From Rallus limicola (lineage: Eukaryota > Chordata > Aves > Gruiformes > Rallidae): a stretch of 64,000 bases of DNA. Position 1 is the stretch's first letter; each line of letters starts with the position of its first letter. The stretch is from the NCBI GenBank assembly GCA_022605955.1, contig JAKCOZ010000015.1:10917287-10981286 (forward strand), in the 5' to 3' direction. Made by a program: the position numbers and the translations under genes. This document shows, piece by piece, positions 1 to 13,143 of this stretch. The notes beneath the pieces are model-generated. The model was not told the origin of the DNA. It saw only the letters and a list, made by a program, of their open reading frames with translations, and made no database searches.

Positions 1-2232
1 CTAAAGTTTAGCTGTGGAAGTACATCTGTCCATGTCTGCCCTTAACTTCCAGCCTGAGCAACCCCCCACCCTGGAGCATCTCGGGGGGGATGGCATGGGT
101 CAGGCTTCTGGATCCTTCTCCCTTGGGCAACACTCATGGCAAGAACTCTGGCTCTTCACAGCTTCCTGAGCAGCACACAGCTCTGCAACGCAGGACATCT
201 CCCCCCGCCTCCCCTGCCTGCTCATCGGTTGTCAGCCTTTTCTTTCCACATCTGGGGCTTAGCGTTGCTCTCAGAGACAAAAATCCTTGTGATTCTACTC
301 CCACAGAAATCAAAGCAGGGAAGAAAAAGAAAACCTTAAAAATCTGCCTTCAGAAAAGAAACGGTAGCTACATAAGGCTTTGCCAAGCCACCCACCCGTC
401 TCGAGCATGCAGCGGCCGTCCCCCATCTCGGCGGTGGTGTGCAGCCTGGCTGGGGAGGCAGCCACCCCCAGAGGGGTTAGCCTGCACCCATACAGGAGCA
501 GCCCACGTTACAAATTGCAGGAGCAAAACAGAATATATTCAGGGAATTAACTGTATGGAAAATTATCCAGGCTATTAAAAGCCATGCAAACACACTGAAT
601 ATCATGCATTTTAAGCGTACACAGAAAAACATCATTTTGAAGGGGATTATTGTTTAAATAGGCAATAGGGGTTCTAGCAGATAAGCTTCCCGCTCCTGTC
701 TTCTCTTATTGTCTGGAGTACATTATCTCCACCATAATATTCTCAGCTCTCTCCAGGAGTATTGTCAGAGTGAAATGCTATTTTAAAAGTATATGTTTAT
801 GTTTCAATAGACTTCATAATAGCAAACACATCCGCCCAAGACACAGTAAGTGAGAAGGAAAAAAAAAAATAAAATAAAAAGAGGAGAAAAAAATCAAGAG
901 ACAGAGGTTGCAGCTTCCCCAGTACTGAGTATAACAGTGATAAATGTTACCCAGCAAAAGGCACCCTGCTTTTTTCCTACCTCCCCGTTGAATGCAGGGC
1001 ATCCCTGTACCTGGAGGAGGACTAGCTAGCGTGTGCTTGTTGATGGGACAGGGAGCGATGCAGCACACTGTGCACCAGCAGCGTGTACCACTTGGACAGC
1101 AGCACATCTGTGCGGGACTGTGGCTCCTCCGTAGGGTTCATTGTCCCACCACAGTTCAACAGTCGGTCAATGGAATCTTCAAACCTGAGTTTAGAAGGTG
1201 GGAAAACAGCCCGACAAGGCCAAGTCATCGCAGGCTCCCGGCATTCTGCTCAGAATTGCGGGAATGTTGGAGCAACTCTGATCCTGCATCTTGCACAGAG
1301 GCCCCGAGGCAACCTGTTGGGATGCCTCTGTGTTGCGCTGTGCTACATGCATCTCTTTGTGTGTGTCGATGGGCCTAGCTGGCCTGTGGCATTTGTACAT
1401 GGGATGGGGCAGAAACTGCCCTGAGCCCGTAATTCACTTTGGAAACAAACTGCCAGGCATCTTTACAATGCATTTCTGAAAGATATACTGTATACAGCAA
1501 ATTTCTAACAAGCTTCCATGTGATTTTCATCTCTCGAGTGGGAGAAACCTGATAAAGATATAGATCCATTCTCACATCTTGGCATAAAATCATATCTTAT
1601 TGGTTTAGATCATTCTGTGTCTTATTTTTTATACTACTAGTGTTTTCTAGTTCCAGCAGAAAATACAAACACTCAAGAGATCTCATTTTTCTGCTAAATG
1701 GATTCTCATTCCACATGAGTTATCTCTCTCTAGATATAAACATACATACACAGATACACCACATACACCCCCTCACGTTAAATGCCAAAGACACCATTAA
1801 ATGTAATGTTAAAATAAAAAATCCCCAGGCTCACGCTCGAAAATCCTCTCTTTTAAGCATTCACAATTTAAAAGATACTTAAATAGATGTTCTTCAAACT
1901 TGAGTCAATTTTAGCCTCTCTAGTGAAAGCCCATAAAACAAGTGGAGTAGTAATTTTCGGGGGGAGCTATTCTGGGAACAGTGCACGTGCAATAGCTCCA
2001 TTGTTATATATGGGATGAATGTGTTCTCTGCTAATGCTCACCTAACTTAAATAGGTCAGGTGAAGGGAAACAAACGTACAGTAACCATAAGAAAATATTA
2101 GAGAAATGAATTAATCCGAAGAGAGACAAGCAATTGCTTCCTCTCTGAGGAAAAAAGAAAAACTACAAAGGACAATCTGAATAATGAATTTATGGCAAGC
2201 TTTTTCTTAGAGACTCAGAGCCAAAAATCTGC
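1..2232. other. Non-coding stretch, no gene recognised
   Basis: No open frame here carries a family motif or a credible exon structure. The sequence is mixed in composition, with an A-rich purine run near 858-895 and an AT-rich part after 1600. Frames up to 162 codons exist near the start, but they are low-complexity and lack a conserved domain. Seen: no splice-bounded frame. Inferred: intergenic or intronic DNA. Confidence 0.6.
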
Positions 2233-2290
2233 TGTCAGTTACATTAGTATAAATCTGGAGCAGCTCCACTATCATCATTAGAGTTACAGG
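2233..2290. repeat. Relic of an old amniote interspersed repeat
   Basis: The stretch contains TATAAATCTGGAG followed by CAGCTCCACT and then GAGTTACAGG. From memory this resembles a palindrome-like repeat abundant in turtles and crocodilians, whose core reads GTGTAAATCTGGAGTAACTC followed by a complementary GGAGTTAC block. I cannot name the family with confidence. Divergence is high, so it would be an ancient insertion shared across archosaurs. Confidence 0.35.
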
Positions 2291-2427
2291 CCAATTATGT
2301 AATGAAAAGAAGTATTTCAAGCTTGCCAAAAATCTTAAATGTAAGTCCCACTTCAGGTTGTGCTGAAAGCCTAGATAAGTGGCCTGAATTTCAGCACACC
2401 CTTTACCAGCATTTCCTGTCACTTATG

Positions 2428-2444
2428 TATTATTATTATTATTA
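2428..2444. repeat. (TAT)n microsatellite
   Basis: Short run of about five to six TAT units directly visible in the sequence, next to an AT-rich segment. Confidence 0.85.
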
Positions 2445-3267
2445 CTCCTATCAACAGTATATATATAGATTTATACTGTGTAATCAAGCATTATGTGACC
2501 TCTAGACCTGGGAGTAGGGGAAGTCAACCCATTGTCTTTCCATGCCTTTGATGTTAAACTCTACAGACAAAATACTATTCCAAAGAGCCTGATAGATGGC
2601 TGGATAAAATATCCAGAGAGATCTTAATGCACTCATTTGCCCTTCCTTTAAGATATTGCTGTCAAACGAGATTGTATCACTAACTGTGCTGGTGAGACTC
2701 AGGATGACCTGGGATGTTTTAGGTAGCTGGGTCCAGAAGATCTTTAACCCTGAGAAAGTACCTCGTGGTACTGACCTTTTTCTTCTTGCTCTTCCCCACA
2801 GCTAACTAAGACAAGGATGCAAGGTAGGAGGCACTGCTTGATTTATGGTGAACTGGGCATTTGCACTTTCTGGTTTAGTGAAAAGCCCAGTCTGGGACAC
2901 AAGATACATTTCCCTTTAAAAGTCTTATATAGCCCTTACCAGTCCTTCTTTCCCCATCTTCCCAATTCTGAACTTCCATTTAAAATGTGGGGGGTTCTTT
3001 GGATGAACTGAAATCCTCCAGCCATTTCTGCCAAAATCTAAGCTCCTGCAGAGCAGCCACCTTGGCACATGCATGTTCACATGTACATAACATGCACACA
3101 GGTGTCTACATAAATGCAGACTTTACAAAAAGTTGGTACTAAACTCCAACCATGGCCAGGGAACAGGAGCCCTAATCAATTCTTATTCACCATGCTGTGG
3201 AAAGGTGGAGTTCACCAAGTGTGGTCTCTTCCTCCATCTTCTTGAAAATGCAGAGTATGTAGAAACG

Positions 3268-3329
3268 TGAAGCAAAGGAGAAAAAGAAAAGGAGAGAGGA
3301 AAAAAAAAAAAAAAAAAAAAAAAAGGAGG
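3268..3329. repeat. Homopurine tract with A25 run
   Basis: About 60 bases of almost pure A/G on the plus strand, including an uninterrupted run of about 25 A at 3300-3324. It could be a decayed retroposon tail, but no element body is recognisable upstream. It could equally be slippage-expanded poly-A. Confidence 0.85.
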
Positions 3330-3706
3330 TTGTTCCCAGGGGTGTAATTGGCCAGCAGTACCTGGATCATAGCCAGAAGATCAGAGGAAGAGAGGAGAGC
3401 ACCGAGTAATGAACCACATGCTTTTAATTTCACTTAAGAACTCAAAGCAGGAAAACCTGAGCTGTATCCATGGGGATTGCAATCAATAGCCAAGCAGATA
3501 ACAAAGAACTGGTGCTTGGGATAGAAACCTGCCTGGGCCCATTAGTTTATTGCTCGTCCTTTCTTTGGGGACCCACTCTTTCTTGCCGGTGCTTCTGGCT
3601 CTGAATCCTTCAAACACTAGGGAGCAGCAGCTTCCTTTGAAAGGCTCCTGGCTGCGCGGTGGGGCTGTTGCTGGCAGTTTTGCCATGTGCCAGCCCTTAA
3701 AATAAA

Positions 3707-3746
3707 GGGGGGGGGGGGGGCGGGGGAGGGGGGGGAAGGAAGGGGG
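3707..3746 (+). repeat. G-rich run, G-quadruplex potential
   Basis: A run of 14 G is followed by C, five G, A, eight G and further G blocks. At least four G tracts of three or more occur within 40 bases, which meets the usual sequence criterion for a G-quadruplex on the plus strand. No promoter features are visible beside it, so a regulatory role is not supported. Confidence 0.8.
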
Positions 3747-6700
3747 AGCTGGTGGGAAAGCATTCCTGATGATAATTTGATTGCATGCATTAATGATCAA
3801 AGTGTTGCAGACTAATTACCAACACTTACCTCTCAGATATTAAGTTATCATTTATCCCCCCTCCCCTGCTTTAGCTTTTCATCTACCCCCTGTTCAGGGT
3901 GATCATCTGCACTCCGACACCTTGACCTGTACCCTGATGTGCTGACAGCCCTGGAAGCCTGACAAGCTCCCACCCAGGGTCTGAGGAGCATCCCCTCTGT
4001 AACACCACCATATGCTCCTTTTAGCAGATACCCTCTCATTTCAGCGGTCTTGGGGAGCCAGGTCAGCCTGGGAGAGGGAAGCAAAACAGGTTTTGCCATG
4101 ATCTAGAAGGGTTCTTTTGAGGGGGGGGGGGGAATAAATCAATCGGCCACCTCCTCTTCAGCACATCTCCAAAGATTCATCCCTCAGGGTGGGTACCTCT
4201 TGCAAGGTGCCTGTGTGGGAGCCATCCCAACTGGGTACCTGCCAAGCCAGAAATGCAAATAATGACAGTCCCAAACAATGTGCTTTTCGATGCTGCTTCC
4301 AGCATCCATTTTAACTAGACAAATGCCAGCCTGCTGCCATCTGGTAGCGAGAGGTATTAAAAAGCCTCAGTGAGGAGCAGAGGGAATCGGGGGCATATTA
4401 CCAGTTGTGAACAGGTTGCAGAGGAGGAGATTTCTTTTTAACCTAGGCTTTTCATACTCAAAAATGAACACAAAGGTCTGTAGTAATGATGGGGACTGAG
4501 GCAATGCTCCTTCAAATGCCTCCTCTGTCTCTACCCTCTGTGGCAGCAGGAAAATTGTCCTTGCCTCTTTGAGTGCCTCTTCCTCTGGGGGAAGGGCAGG
4601 CAGGAGCAAATGCTGGGTTGGATTTTATTTTATGTTTTTAATTAGATTATCTTTAATTGACTAACACCTTCCCCTGAGCCATCTTGCTCCCGCTCAGAGA
4701 CAAAATACCACGGAATTGGCCCATTTTCCAAGAGCACTGTGGTATTTCCTCTCTTCCTGCAGATAAATAACCTCCATGCAGACTTGGCTACCTGCTTGCA
4801 ACTGCTAGAAATAACAAAAAAAAATGAGGACTGGATTCACAACTAGTAGCACTCAGCTTAACCTGAGTGCTGCCAGAAGAGTTGCATTGCTTCTGCATGC
4901 TGGTAAGGAGCTCTCTTAATGTTTGTAAGGGACTAGTTCTGGGGATCTTTGGCCTTTTCCACCCAATTCCTTTCATAGAGTGAAGCTAAAGTCCTTGCTA
5001 AATAAAATCTGATCAGCTAGTCCTGAGGTTGTGCTCGAGACACAAGTAGGTCCATACAACCTATCAGCTCCTTCATTCCAGACCACGGCCGTGTCCAGAG
5101 AGGATCCCACGCTCAGCACCTCGGTGGTGTTTGCAGGCAGCAACACAGTCGGCCGAAAGCATCAAGGGCACGGTGAGAGGGTTTCGTTGGAGCGCACAGG
5201 CAGCAGATGAGATGTCACTCTGTTTACTTACACGTACTGTGCACAAACTGCCCGTTATTGGCATTGCAAAGTTGCTGGCTGCAGGAGGCACAGCATCGTC
5301 TTTCAAAAGGCTGTAATGAAAGTGGGTCAGACATTTTCCCTTCCCGGGGCAATCCTTTAGCATAAGCAGGGATTTAAGTGTGCACGATTCCCATTATCTA
5401 CGATTGTTATACTCTTTCTCACAAAGAAAGGGCTTCATAATTTGACCAGATCTGTCAAATGCACACACAGCAATGAAAATGGGCCTATTAGATGATAGGG
5501 GGTTGCCCTTTCAGAGACGAGAAAGGGCTCAGCCCTCCTGGGAGAGGATGATTCCAATCCTGAACTGATAAACTGTGCTTGATCTTAGAGGAAACATTTT
5601 AGGGGGAGTCTTTTCGTATGAGCATGAGCTATTCTGCTAGCTTTGTGGCAGGGTAGAGCACAGCTTGCACCTGGGTCTCTTCTGCAGCCAATGGGTTTGT
5701 TTCAGGGATAACCTGGCTGCTCCTGAGCTTCACAGCAGAGCCAAGGGTGAGCCAGGCCTGTGAAAAGCAGACCCTCCACCCAGCCAGAAGTTGTCTGTGT
5801 GCTGGATCTCCCGCACAGACAGCAGAGCAGGGGATCCAGTGACTGCATGCAGGAGATGTATGATAAGGGAATGCTGGACAGTGGATCATCAGACATCTAG
5901 AAACATGGTACAACATCACAAAAAGCAGTAAGGGAGTAAGTATCAAAATGTCTGTCAGATGCAAGTCTCTAAACACCTGAAAAGCTGAGCTGGAAGCCAT
6001 TTTAAAGATACATCAAAGACTCCTATGAGTGACCAGTCTGAGATCACTCCCCCATCTCAGGCATTAACATTCAATTTCAGCTCTGCTCTCACTGTAAACA
6101 TCAGAATAAGAAGCAGAAAATGTGGACACAATGGGAAGTGGTGTAAAAAATCCAGTCCCCATAGCATCCTTAAAAATAACTTCTGTGGTTCTCCATGAAA
6201 GAGCAAGTGTTTCAGAAGCCTTTACTGAGCTATCCTTCCTTCACAATGCTCTTCCTCTTTGGAGGATGGGAAGCTAGTAGAGGAAAAGGGAATTTAATAG
6301 GAAGAAAGTGAGAAAGATGAAGAGGAATCATGTATTGCACAGGAAAGAAAGACAAGACTGAAAAAAACCCCAAAATATCATCATTGTTCAGTTAAGGATG
6401 GGTGAGAGTGTTGCTTTCTTTTGGGTTTGAAAGCCCAAGTTCTGGGTCTATTCTCACTGAAAGATTAGATATTGCAAATAGCTTCTGATTTCTTATCCTC
6501 CTCCCCATTTCCTGGGAACTCGGTGGTGGTGTTTCTCAGGTAGCCAGGCTGTCTAACAGCTCCTGGGACTAAAACCTCTTCCAAGGATTCTGAGGTAGGC
6601 CCGGGGGGAAGACAAGAAGAAAAGGAGAAAGTTCCCTTTTCTTTTCAGTTTTGCAATTTCTTTCAGAACAGCTGATGAAATGATACAAATTGATTCTCAG

Positions 6701-9243
6701 GTGCCACATACTAATGAACCCCTGAGAGCTTCCATGTTTTCAGGCTCCAAGGTAGAAGCAAACCAGGCCACATAAAAAAACCCCAAAACAAGAAAAAAAC
6801 ACGATAAGACTGTCCTTCTCCACAAGATTAAAGCACAGCAGTAGTCAGGGAAGCAACTTTCTAGTGATGACCTCCAACAGATCCAATATTTATTCCCCTT
6901 TCATGGGTCTCTGCTCACCACTCAGAAAGTTAATCTTTTTAAATGCCAACTCATCCAACTTTACCACTGATCAGAGGAGAATTCGGTCTGGCTCTTGCCT
7001 CCATACTGGCAATGATGATTCTTCAAATGGAAATTAGCCGACAGATTTGATGATGATGCACGAGCCAGAAGAGAATACAGCTCACTCTGCCATAGCTCTG
7101 TGATCTCCTCAGGGAAAACAGGAGTAAAAATCCATTTGTGTTTGCAAACAAGATATGTCTTGAATGTTCACTGGGGACCTCTTGAGCAAGGAGGTGCCAA
7201 TTTTACTGTCGTTTTTCTAAACGTCACATAAAACCTGCAGCCCAAGTGCATGAGGTATTTTCCTCCCCACTAAAGACCTTTTGCCCTTGTGTCCTATACT
7301 GAAAGTGTTTCAATTCCTGGAGGAATTTTTGTCCTTCCTAATGTGATTACTAATCTGGGGATCTCTCATGCAGAAAAGGAGAATGGGAGCCCACAGTTTG
7401 TGTGTTTCCTTTCTCTCATTCAAGGCTGCAGATAGACAAAACAGTTTGTCAGGCTCATGGCTGTAGATATGGGGTCTTCATCGAATCCACCAGGACCACC
7501 TGTAGTCCAAGTTTTTCTCAACAAGCTAGGAGGGAAGACTCAGGCCTCTGAAGACATTACCTTCAAGCAGAGCCAGTGAAGTTTAGGACTTTGGCAGCTC
7601 CAAGAAGGTAGTACTCCCAGATCCTTGCAAAGTTAAGTCCTCTTGAAAATACCTCAAATGTACATTTTACCCTGAAATTGAGTTTTACTGATAAACTGAA
7701 AGGTTTCTGACAGTGTAGTGCCTTTTCCCCTTCCCCCCAAAGCTTGTAATTCTGAAAATGTACCCAGCAGCTAGGACAGACATTTAAGATTAGAGGCAGA
7801 AAGCTATTAGCGCTCTCAATTTCTAATTAAGGAGTAAAAATCTATAGCAAATTAGCCATCTAAACAGGAGATAGCACCATAAATACCTTTGTAGACCTTG
7901 GGCTAAATCCTTTTGCTCCCAGTGTAAATGACTGTTAGCCTGTGCTCTACATTTATCTCCACAAGTGGATCTAATGTGAGAAAGCTTCATCAAATTCAAA
8001 CAATCAGTATAATTTTACAGAGCAAATTAATGAGAAGCCTACTTTAAGACCATGGACACTAACTCAAAGGAAAATTTAGCCTGAATATATGAAAAACACT
8101 ATATAACAGGGCTGTGAAACTGGCGACGTGTCACTCCACAGGAAGAAGAAAAAAGGACATTCAAAACTAGACTGGAGAAAACATTGTGGCACTGAGGGAG
8201 AAGCCTGTGGAGAGAGGGGAGGGTGGGATGAGTAAATAAGGCTTTTTGTCCTGAATTTTTGTCCTCCTTGTAGGGGGAAAGCCTTCCTGAGCTTATAGTG
8301 ACAAAGAGAATGTTGCTGCAATCTCTTTTCATTTAAATTAGCAGGTCATCCTGGGAGACATATGGGGGGAGGAGGAGGGAGAGGAGGGGACCTGCTTCAA
8401 ATGACTAAAAGAAAAACAAGGACATCTCAAAGGATGAAGCGAATTGCTCAGAAAATGGAGTTCGCTTACATATGCCAACTTAGCATAAAAAGGCACTAAA
8501 ACGCAGAAGTCCCTGAACAAAATACAGTGAATACAGCAAGTTGGAGACGTGGTCACAGGGAGTTTGTATCCAGGTGCTGGCTTAGTAATTGGGTCAATGT
8601 CTGCAGATTCATGAGTACAGGTGTCCCATAGGGAAGCAACAGAGCATGCTCATAACCTACCCTGTATCTCCTGAATCCATCATCCATCCCCAGATAGCTT
8701 AATTCATTTAGAAGGGAAAAAAAAAAAATCATTTGTTTCTAAACCCCAAACGAGGCAACAAATTTGACAGTGAAAGAGAGAGAGAGGCTGGCTGTGTGTC
8801 CTTGATAGGCTCTTTGCTTTCCCTTGGTAAGCCATGAAAGGTAGATTAAAAAAAAAAAAAAAAAGAAACTGTTGTTTCAGACTTGCCTCCCCAAATTTCT
8901 TCCTTGTCATATCTATTCTGCTCTGCTCTCCAAGGGTTCACGTGGGCTGTCTGCTGCTCTCTGAAAGAGCAGCCTTTACAATGGCTGAGAGCAGCATGCG
9001 TTTTGCTCCTGCCAGCGTCCGGTTCGCAGAGCCATCTTGCTGGCAGCATGAGGACAGAGGATCTGAATGTCTGACATTGCATGCTAATGAGCCAGAAGGA
9101 CTGGAGAGGCTCTGGAGAGGCCTGGGGTGCCTGCAGGCTCACATGGGGGTAGGTGAGCATGCCTGTCTTCAGGATGACCCAACAGACAGCCTCTACAACC
9201 CTGTTGTCCTCACCCTCTTCCAGCAGCACCTTGCATGACATGA

Positions 9244-9791
9244 TGCACTGGTTTTGGCTGGGATGGAGTCAGTGTTCTTCAGAGAGGCTAGCAGGGGGCT
9301 GTGTTTTGGATTTGCACTGGAAACAGTGTTGGTAACACAGGGATGGTTTTGTTCCCACTGAGCTGCACTTACACAGAGCCAAGGGCTGATTGGCCTCTCA
9401 CACCACCCCACCAGTAAGTGAGCTGTGAGTGCACAAGGAGCTGGAAGGAGTCACAGCTGACCCTAATGACCAAAGGGATAGTCCAGCCCATATGGCATCA
9501 TGCTCAGCATATACAGCTGGGGAACAAGGAGGAAGGGAGGATGTTAGGCAGGATGGTATTTCTTTTCCCAGTAACCATTACTTATGATAGAACCCTGCTC
9601 TGCTGGAGATTCCTGAGCACCTGCCAGATGACGTGAAATGGTGAGTGAGTCCCTTGGTTTGCTTTGCTTGCTTGGTAGTTTTGGTTTACCTACTAAACCC
9701 ACAAGTTTTCTCACTTCTGCTCTTCTGACTCCATCCTGCTGGGAGAGGGTGAGCAAGCAGGGGTTTGGGGCTTAGCTGCAGACACCTGACA
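9244..9791 (+). mobile_element. Old solo LTR, avian ERVL-type
   Basis: This 548-base unit begins TGCACTGGTTTTGGCTGGG and ends CACCTGACA, matching the start and end of a common avian ERVL-type LTR as I know it. In order, it shows the conserved 5' block, a block reading CAAAGGGATAGTCC, a TATA-like CAGCATATACAGCTGG near 9507-9522, CTGGAGATTCCTGAGCACC, and a 3' block with ACTAAACCCACAAGTTTT near 9692-9709. The step usually present between the AATAAA-like site and CCCACAAG is missing, suggesting a deletion of roughly 14 bases. No matching target duplication is visible at these ends (CATGA before, AGCAT after). CpG sites are mostly gone. Both observations fit an old insertion. No internal viral genes flank it. 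Confidence 0.8.
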
Positions 9792-12700
9792 AGCATCTGC
9801 CACAAGTTCCTCCCTCCAAGGAGAGAAATCCTTGTGCAGCCAGCAGTTTTATTAGGGGGGGTCCCTTTTTTAATGTTCAAGCTCCTTCACAGTAGTAGGG
9901 GGCAGGTGAGTAGAAGAAGGGACCCATCTGGCACTTGGAGAGGGACTCAGCAAGCTTCACAGTGGTCTTAATTGCTGTGGGATTTGCTGGCAGCCACAAA
10001 ATGTACAGAGGAGCTTCCTCCTGTGGTTACAGAGATCAGAAAGGACAGGTGTAGAAAAAGAAGTCTGGAATACTACAGTTTCTGGGTAGCGTGAAGACCC
10101 ATATGAAAGACCTTGCAGCCTATACCAGTCACTCTGGTGGTCTGAATTAGAAGAGGAGCATACCCAATCAAATGAGTAGCTCAGAAGTGCAAGGGGCAAT
10201 TGATACTCCTCTAACTGCATCAGGCGTGAGCAGTGTTTTCCCCAAAATATCAGCTCAGGCTTAATAAGCTGTTTCATGTTATTTGCACACTCACTGAAAT
10301 CATGTGGCCCAGTCTGAGGTTTGTAAGACAATGACTGTGGTAAATGTAAGATCATGAACAGGGTCTACTATTTATCTTCAAAGCAATTTTGCTATTAGAG
10401 AGGGAAAAGAAAACAAATCAAGCAAATTATATTTGTTTTAAAATGATCAATCTCCTCATCTGATTCATTTGGCCAGTTTCCATGCTTGTCAGGTGTGAGT
10501 GCCTATACAATTCTCCATTGTTTCTAATGACCTGCTCAGACTTGGGTTAATTGACCAACTGAGACATCTTTCATTAGCCTTCTTATTTTAATAAAAAGCA
10601 CTTGCGAAATTTATAAATACTAAGATGAATCAAGATAAAAAATACAGTTAAAGAAGGTTCTTATTTAGCAGTTTCCTTCCTTGCTTTTTTCTGGGTAATG
10701 GCTACAAGTGGGAGACTGGTAGTAAAGAAAGATATAGTGCAATAGGAAGGATTCCTAATTGCTCCTTCTGGTTACAGAGGGACAGCCAATAGCTGCACCT
10801 TCATCAGAAAGGCATTAATTCAAAGCCCATTGTGTTTATGGCTATCTTGGATCAAACCCTGAGATCATTTAAAACCTGTTGTAAATACCTAAAAATGGGT
10901 AATTAACAGTCCCTTATGAAGCTACTTCCTTGATGACCTGAAGCCATAGGTGGAGTATTGCAAGGTATGGGAGAGGTGTTCAATATTTAACTCTCTTGCA
11001 AGCTGCGAGAACATTTAAATTAGTAATAAACTCACCGGCACCTCCAAGCAAGGCCAGTGGCTGGAAAGGCAGAACTCCCATCAATTTTCCCTGAAACTCA
11101 GCATTCAATCAAAGTCCCTCCTGAAGTTCACTGAAACTTTTCACTCCCCAAAATTCCACTGTGGGTGGAGGATTTGTGATGCAACTTCACAGTGTCTTTA
11201 ATATAGGCTATATGCACACGCTACACTAGTTCAGTAAGGACTGTTTGGAATCACACCTAGGAAATGAACCCCAAAAGACTTTTCTCCAAGTGTTCCAAGG
11301 GATAATGAAAAAGCCATTCAGCTTGCTGTCCATGCTCAGCTTGTCAACTGCCTGAAGCTAGCAGCAAGCAGGGACAAGGTCGTGGTTCTTATAAGACCAT
11401 CAGAGTGAGGTAAAAAGCTGGCTAAGAAAGACAGACCAAACCTTTGGAGGACAGCATCTCAAGGGTACCTCATCGCATCCAGGAAACTGATGGGGTGGCC
11501 AGCATCTAGGCTTGACAGACACATGCTTAGACCTTCTTACTCATTCAGCCCCCTTTCCTTTTTATTCAATGTCTTATTCCTATGGTAAAACAAACTCTCT
11601 GAATTGATCAGTATGGCAAAATTAAAAGGCACTGTAGGAGTGGGAGAACCAGGTACTGGCATCGTGGGGAGAAACACGTGCAGAGATTAAGGAGAAAGCC
11701 TTGCAGAATTTTTCAGACACCGTCATATGTGCTTCAATATCAGCCAATGCTTCCTGGAAAAGAGTTAACAAATAATTTGGTTTAAAAGAGTTCTTTGCAT
11801 TTTGCCATGTTTTTCTACTTAGCTTTTAGTATTTTGGGGAATTTTTGATCTTTCAAGTACAATTACAAGAACTGGGGGGAAGGGGGGCGGCTGTTCTTTT
11901 CCTCTCCACAGGTTCCAGGTTGAATTAGCTCAGTTTTCAAGTCAGTTTCTTTGTTTTAATAAGATTGCAGGCATCTGTTTAAGGGTTTTACACTAACATA
12001 ATTATGTATATAGATCAATAGAAATGCATATTATGAAGTAGGCATACAAGTGCACCTTATAAAGGATACATGTTTTTCATTCAGCAATCATTACATACAG
12101 CTTAGCATTTTGGTGATTGACACAACATTATTATAACTAAATTGGAAAGCATCTTCTTCTGTAGCACCTGCCTTGCTGTTTGCCACAGAGAAGATGGATG
12201 GGAGTTCTGAGACTCCCCACGCTATCCCTTCCCCTTTTATTTTACATGAATGCTCTGACAGTGAAGGCCCCCACAGAGAGCAAGAGTGGGCAAATCTTAA
12301 ATTTGGAGCCTGGTTTTAGATGTAATGCTTGGGCCACGTGTGCACCGGGACACGCCAGGCTGCACAGCTTTTACTGCTTCCCTGCGTTATAAGTTTGCAC
12401 ACACTAGTGGAAATCAGTGGGCACCAGGACACATTCCTGCAGTGAAGGACCCCATGATTCCTGCTGAATTGTGCCCTGAGTGATGGCAAGTACAACCTGT
12501 GACTCATGTCCACCTGGGGACACCAGCACTTACTTTAGCACTGGCATTTGGGGGGCTCTTGCAGCCTGCTCTCTTTGCTCACTGCAGCTCCTCTCTGCCC
12601 TATCTGTTTCAAGTCAGTAGAATGGATGGCCATTTTGGCAGGGTTATCATTCTCTGTGGTACCCTGGAGCCCAGGATACATTTAGACACTGTAATAATAC

Positions 12701-13084
12701 TGATAACGATAATAATAAATAAAGCTGGAATCTTGGGAGGACATTTATTTTAATGATTCCAGCTCTGCCTGCTACATTCAGAGGTAATATCAGCTATCCA
12801 TCTACGTCTTCTTTAATCTGGCCAACTAATTTGAGGTAATATTTATCACATAAAGGCTCTGGGTATTTGAAAATACCTCTTCTGTCCATTTGCAGGACTT
12901 AAAATTTGGATTTTCTGAAGCAGGAAGTCCCCAGGGCTAACTAGCCCAGGCTTGAGGCATCTTCAGTTTTGAGCTCTATTCTGCAAGTGATGAGCACTTC
13001 TCCCTGGTGCTGGGCTTGTTCTGCATTCCGGGAGAACCTAGGGATTAATGTAGGATTCGAGCAGGGACACAGTGACGCATAGGG
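9792..13084. other. Non-coding stretch, AT-rich blocks
   Basis: No gene is recognised. The region 10380-10680 and especially 12000-12160 is AT-rich with several TAAT and ATTA cores, the kind of composition often seen in developmental enhancers. That is composition only, not evidence of function. Near 12694-12720 a short run of TAATAA-type triplets is present. Remaining sequence appears single-copy. Confidence 0.55.
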
Positions 13085-13143
13085 TTGATCTTTGAGGTCC
13101 CTTCCAACCCAAACCATTCTGTGATCTTATGATTGATTCTATG
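13085..13143 (+). mobile_element. CR1 LINE 3' tail fragment
   Basis: The text TTGAGGTCCCTTCCAACCC followed by AAACCATTCTGTGATC and ending GATTGATTCTATG is the hallmark 3' end of avian CR1 elements, including the degenerate ATTCTATG terminal repeat. Only about 60 bases can be recognised, so the copy is extremely 5'-truncated, which is usual for CR1. Non-coding. Confidence 0.85.

Larger units (their letters stand above)
2291..9243. other. Non-coding stretch with purine and G-rich tracts
   Basis: No gene is recognised in about 7 kb. The sequence is mostly single-copy in appearance. It holds the A/purine tract at 3268-3329, the G-rich run at 3707-3746, a 12-base G run at 4121-4132, a short GA repeat near 8773-8787, and A runs near 8717 and 8850. 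Around 7898-7935 the text GGGCTAAATCC followed by GCTCCCAGTGTAAAT resembles another old amniote repeat, too weakly to call. Open frames overlapping the A runs are low-complexity artefacts. Confidence 0.55.

Noticed and set aside
90..578. 162-codon plus frame as a gene
   Set aside because: Composition is low-complexity and irregular, no family motif or splice context is visible, and a frame of this length is expected by chance somewhere in 64 kb and six frames.
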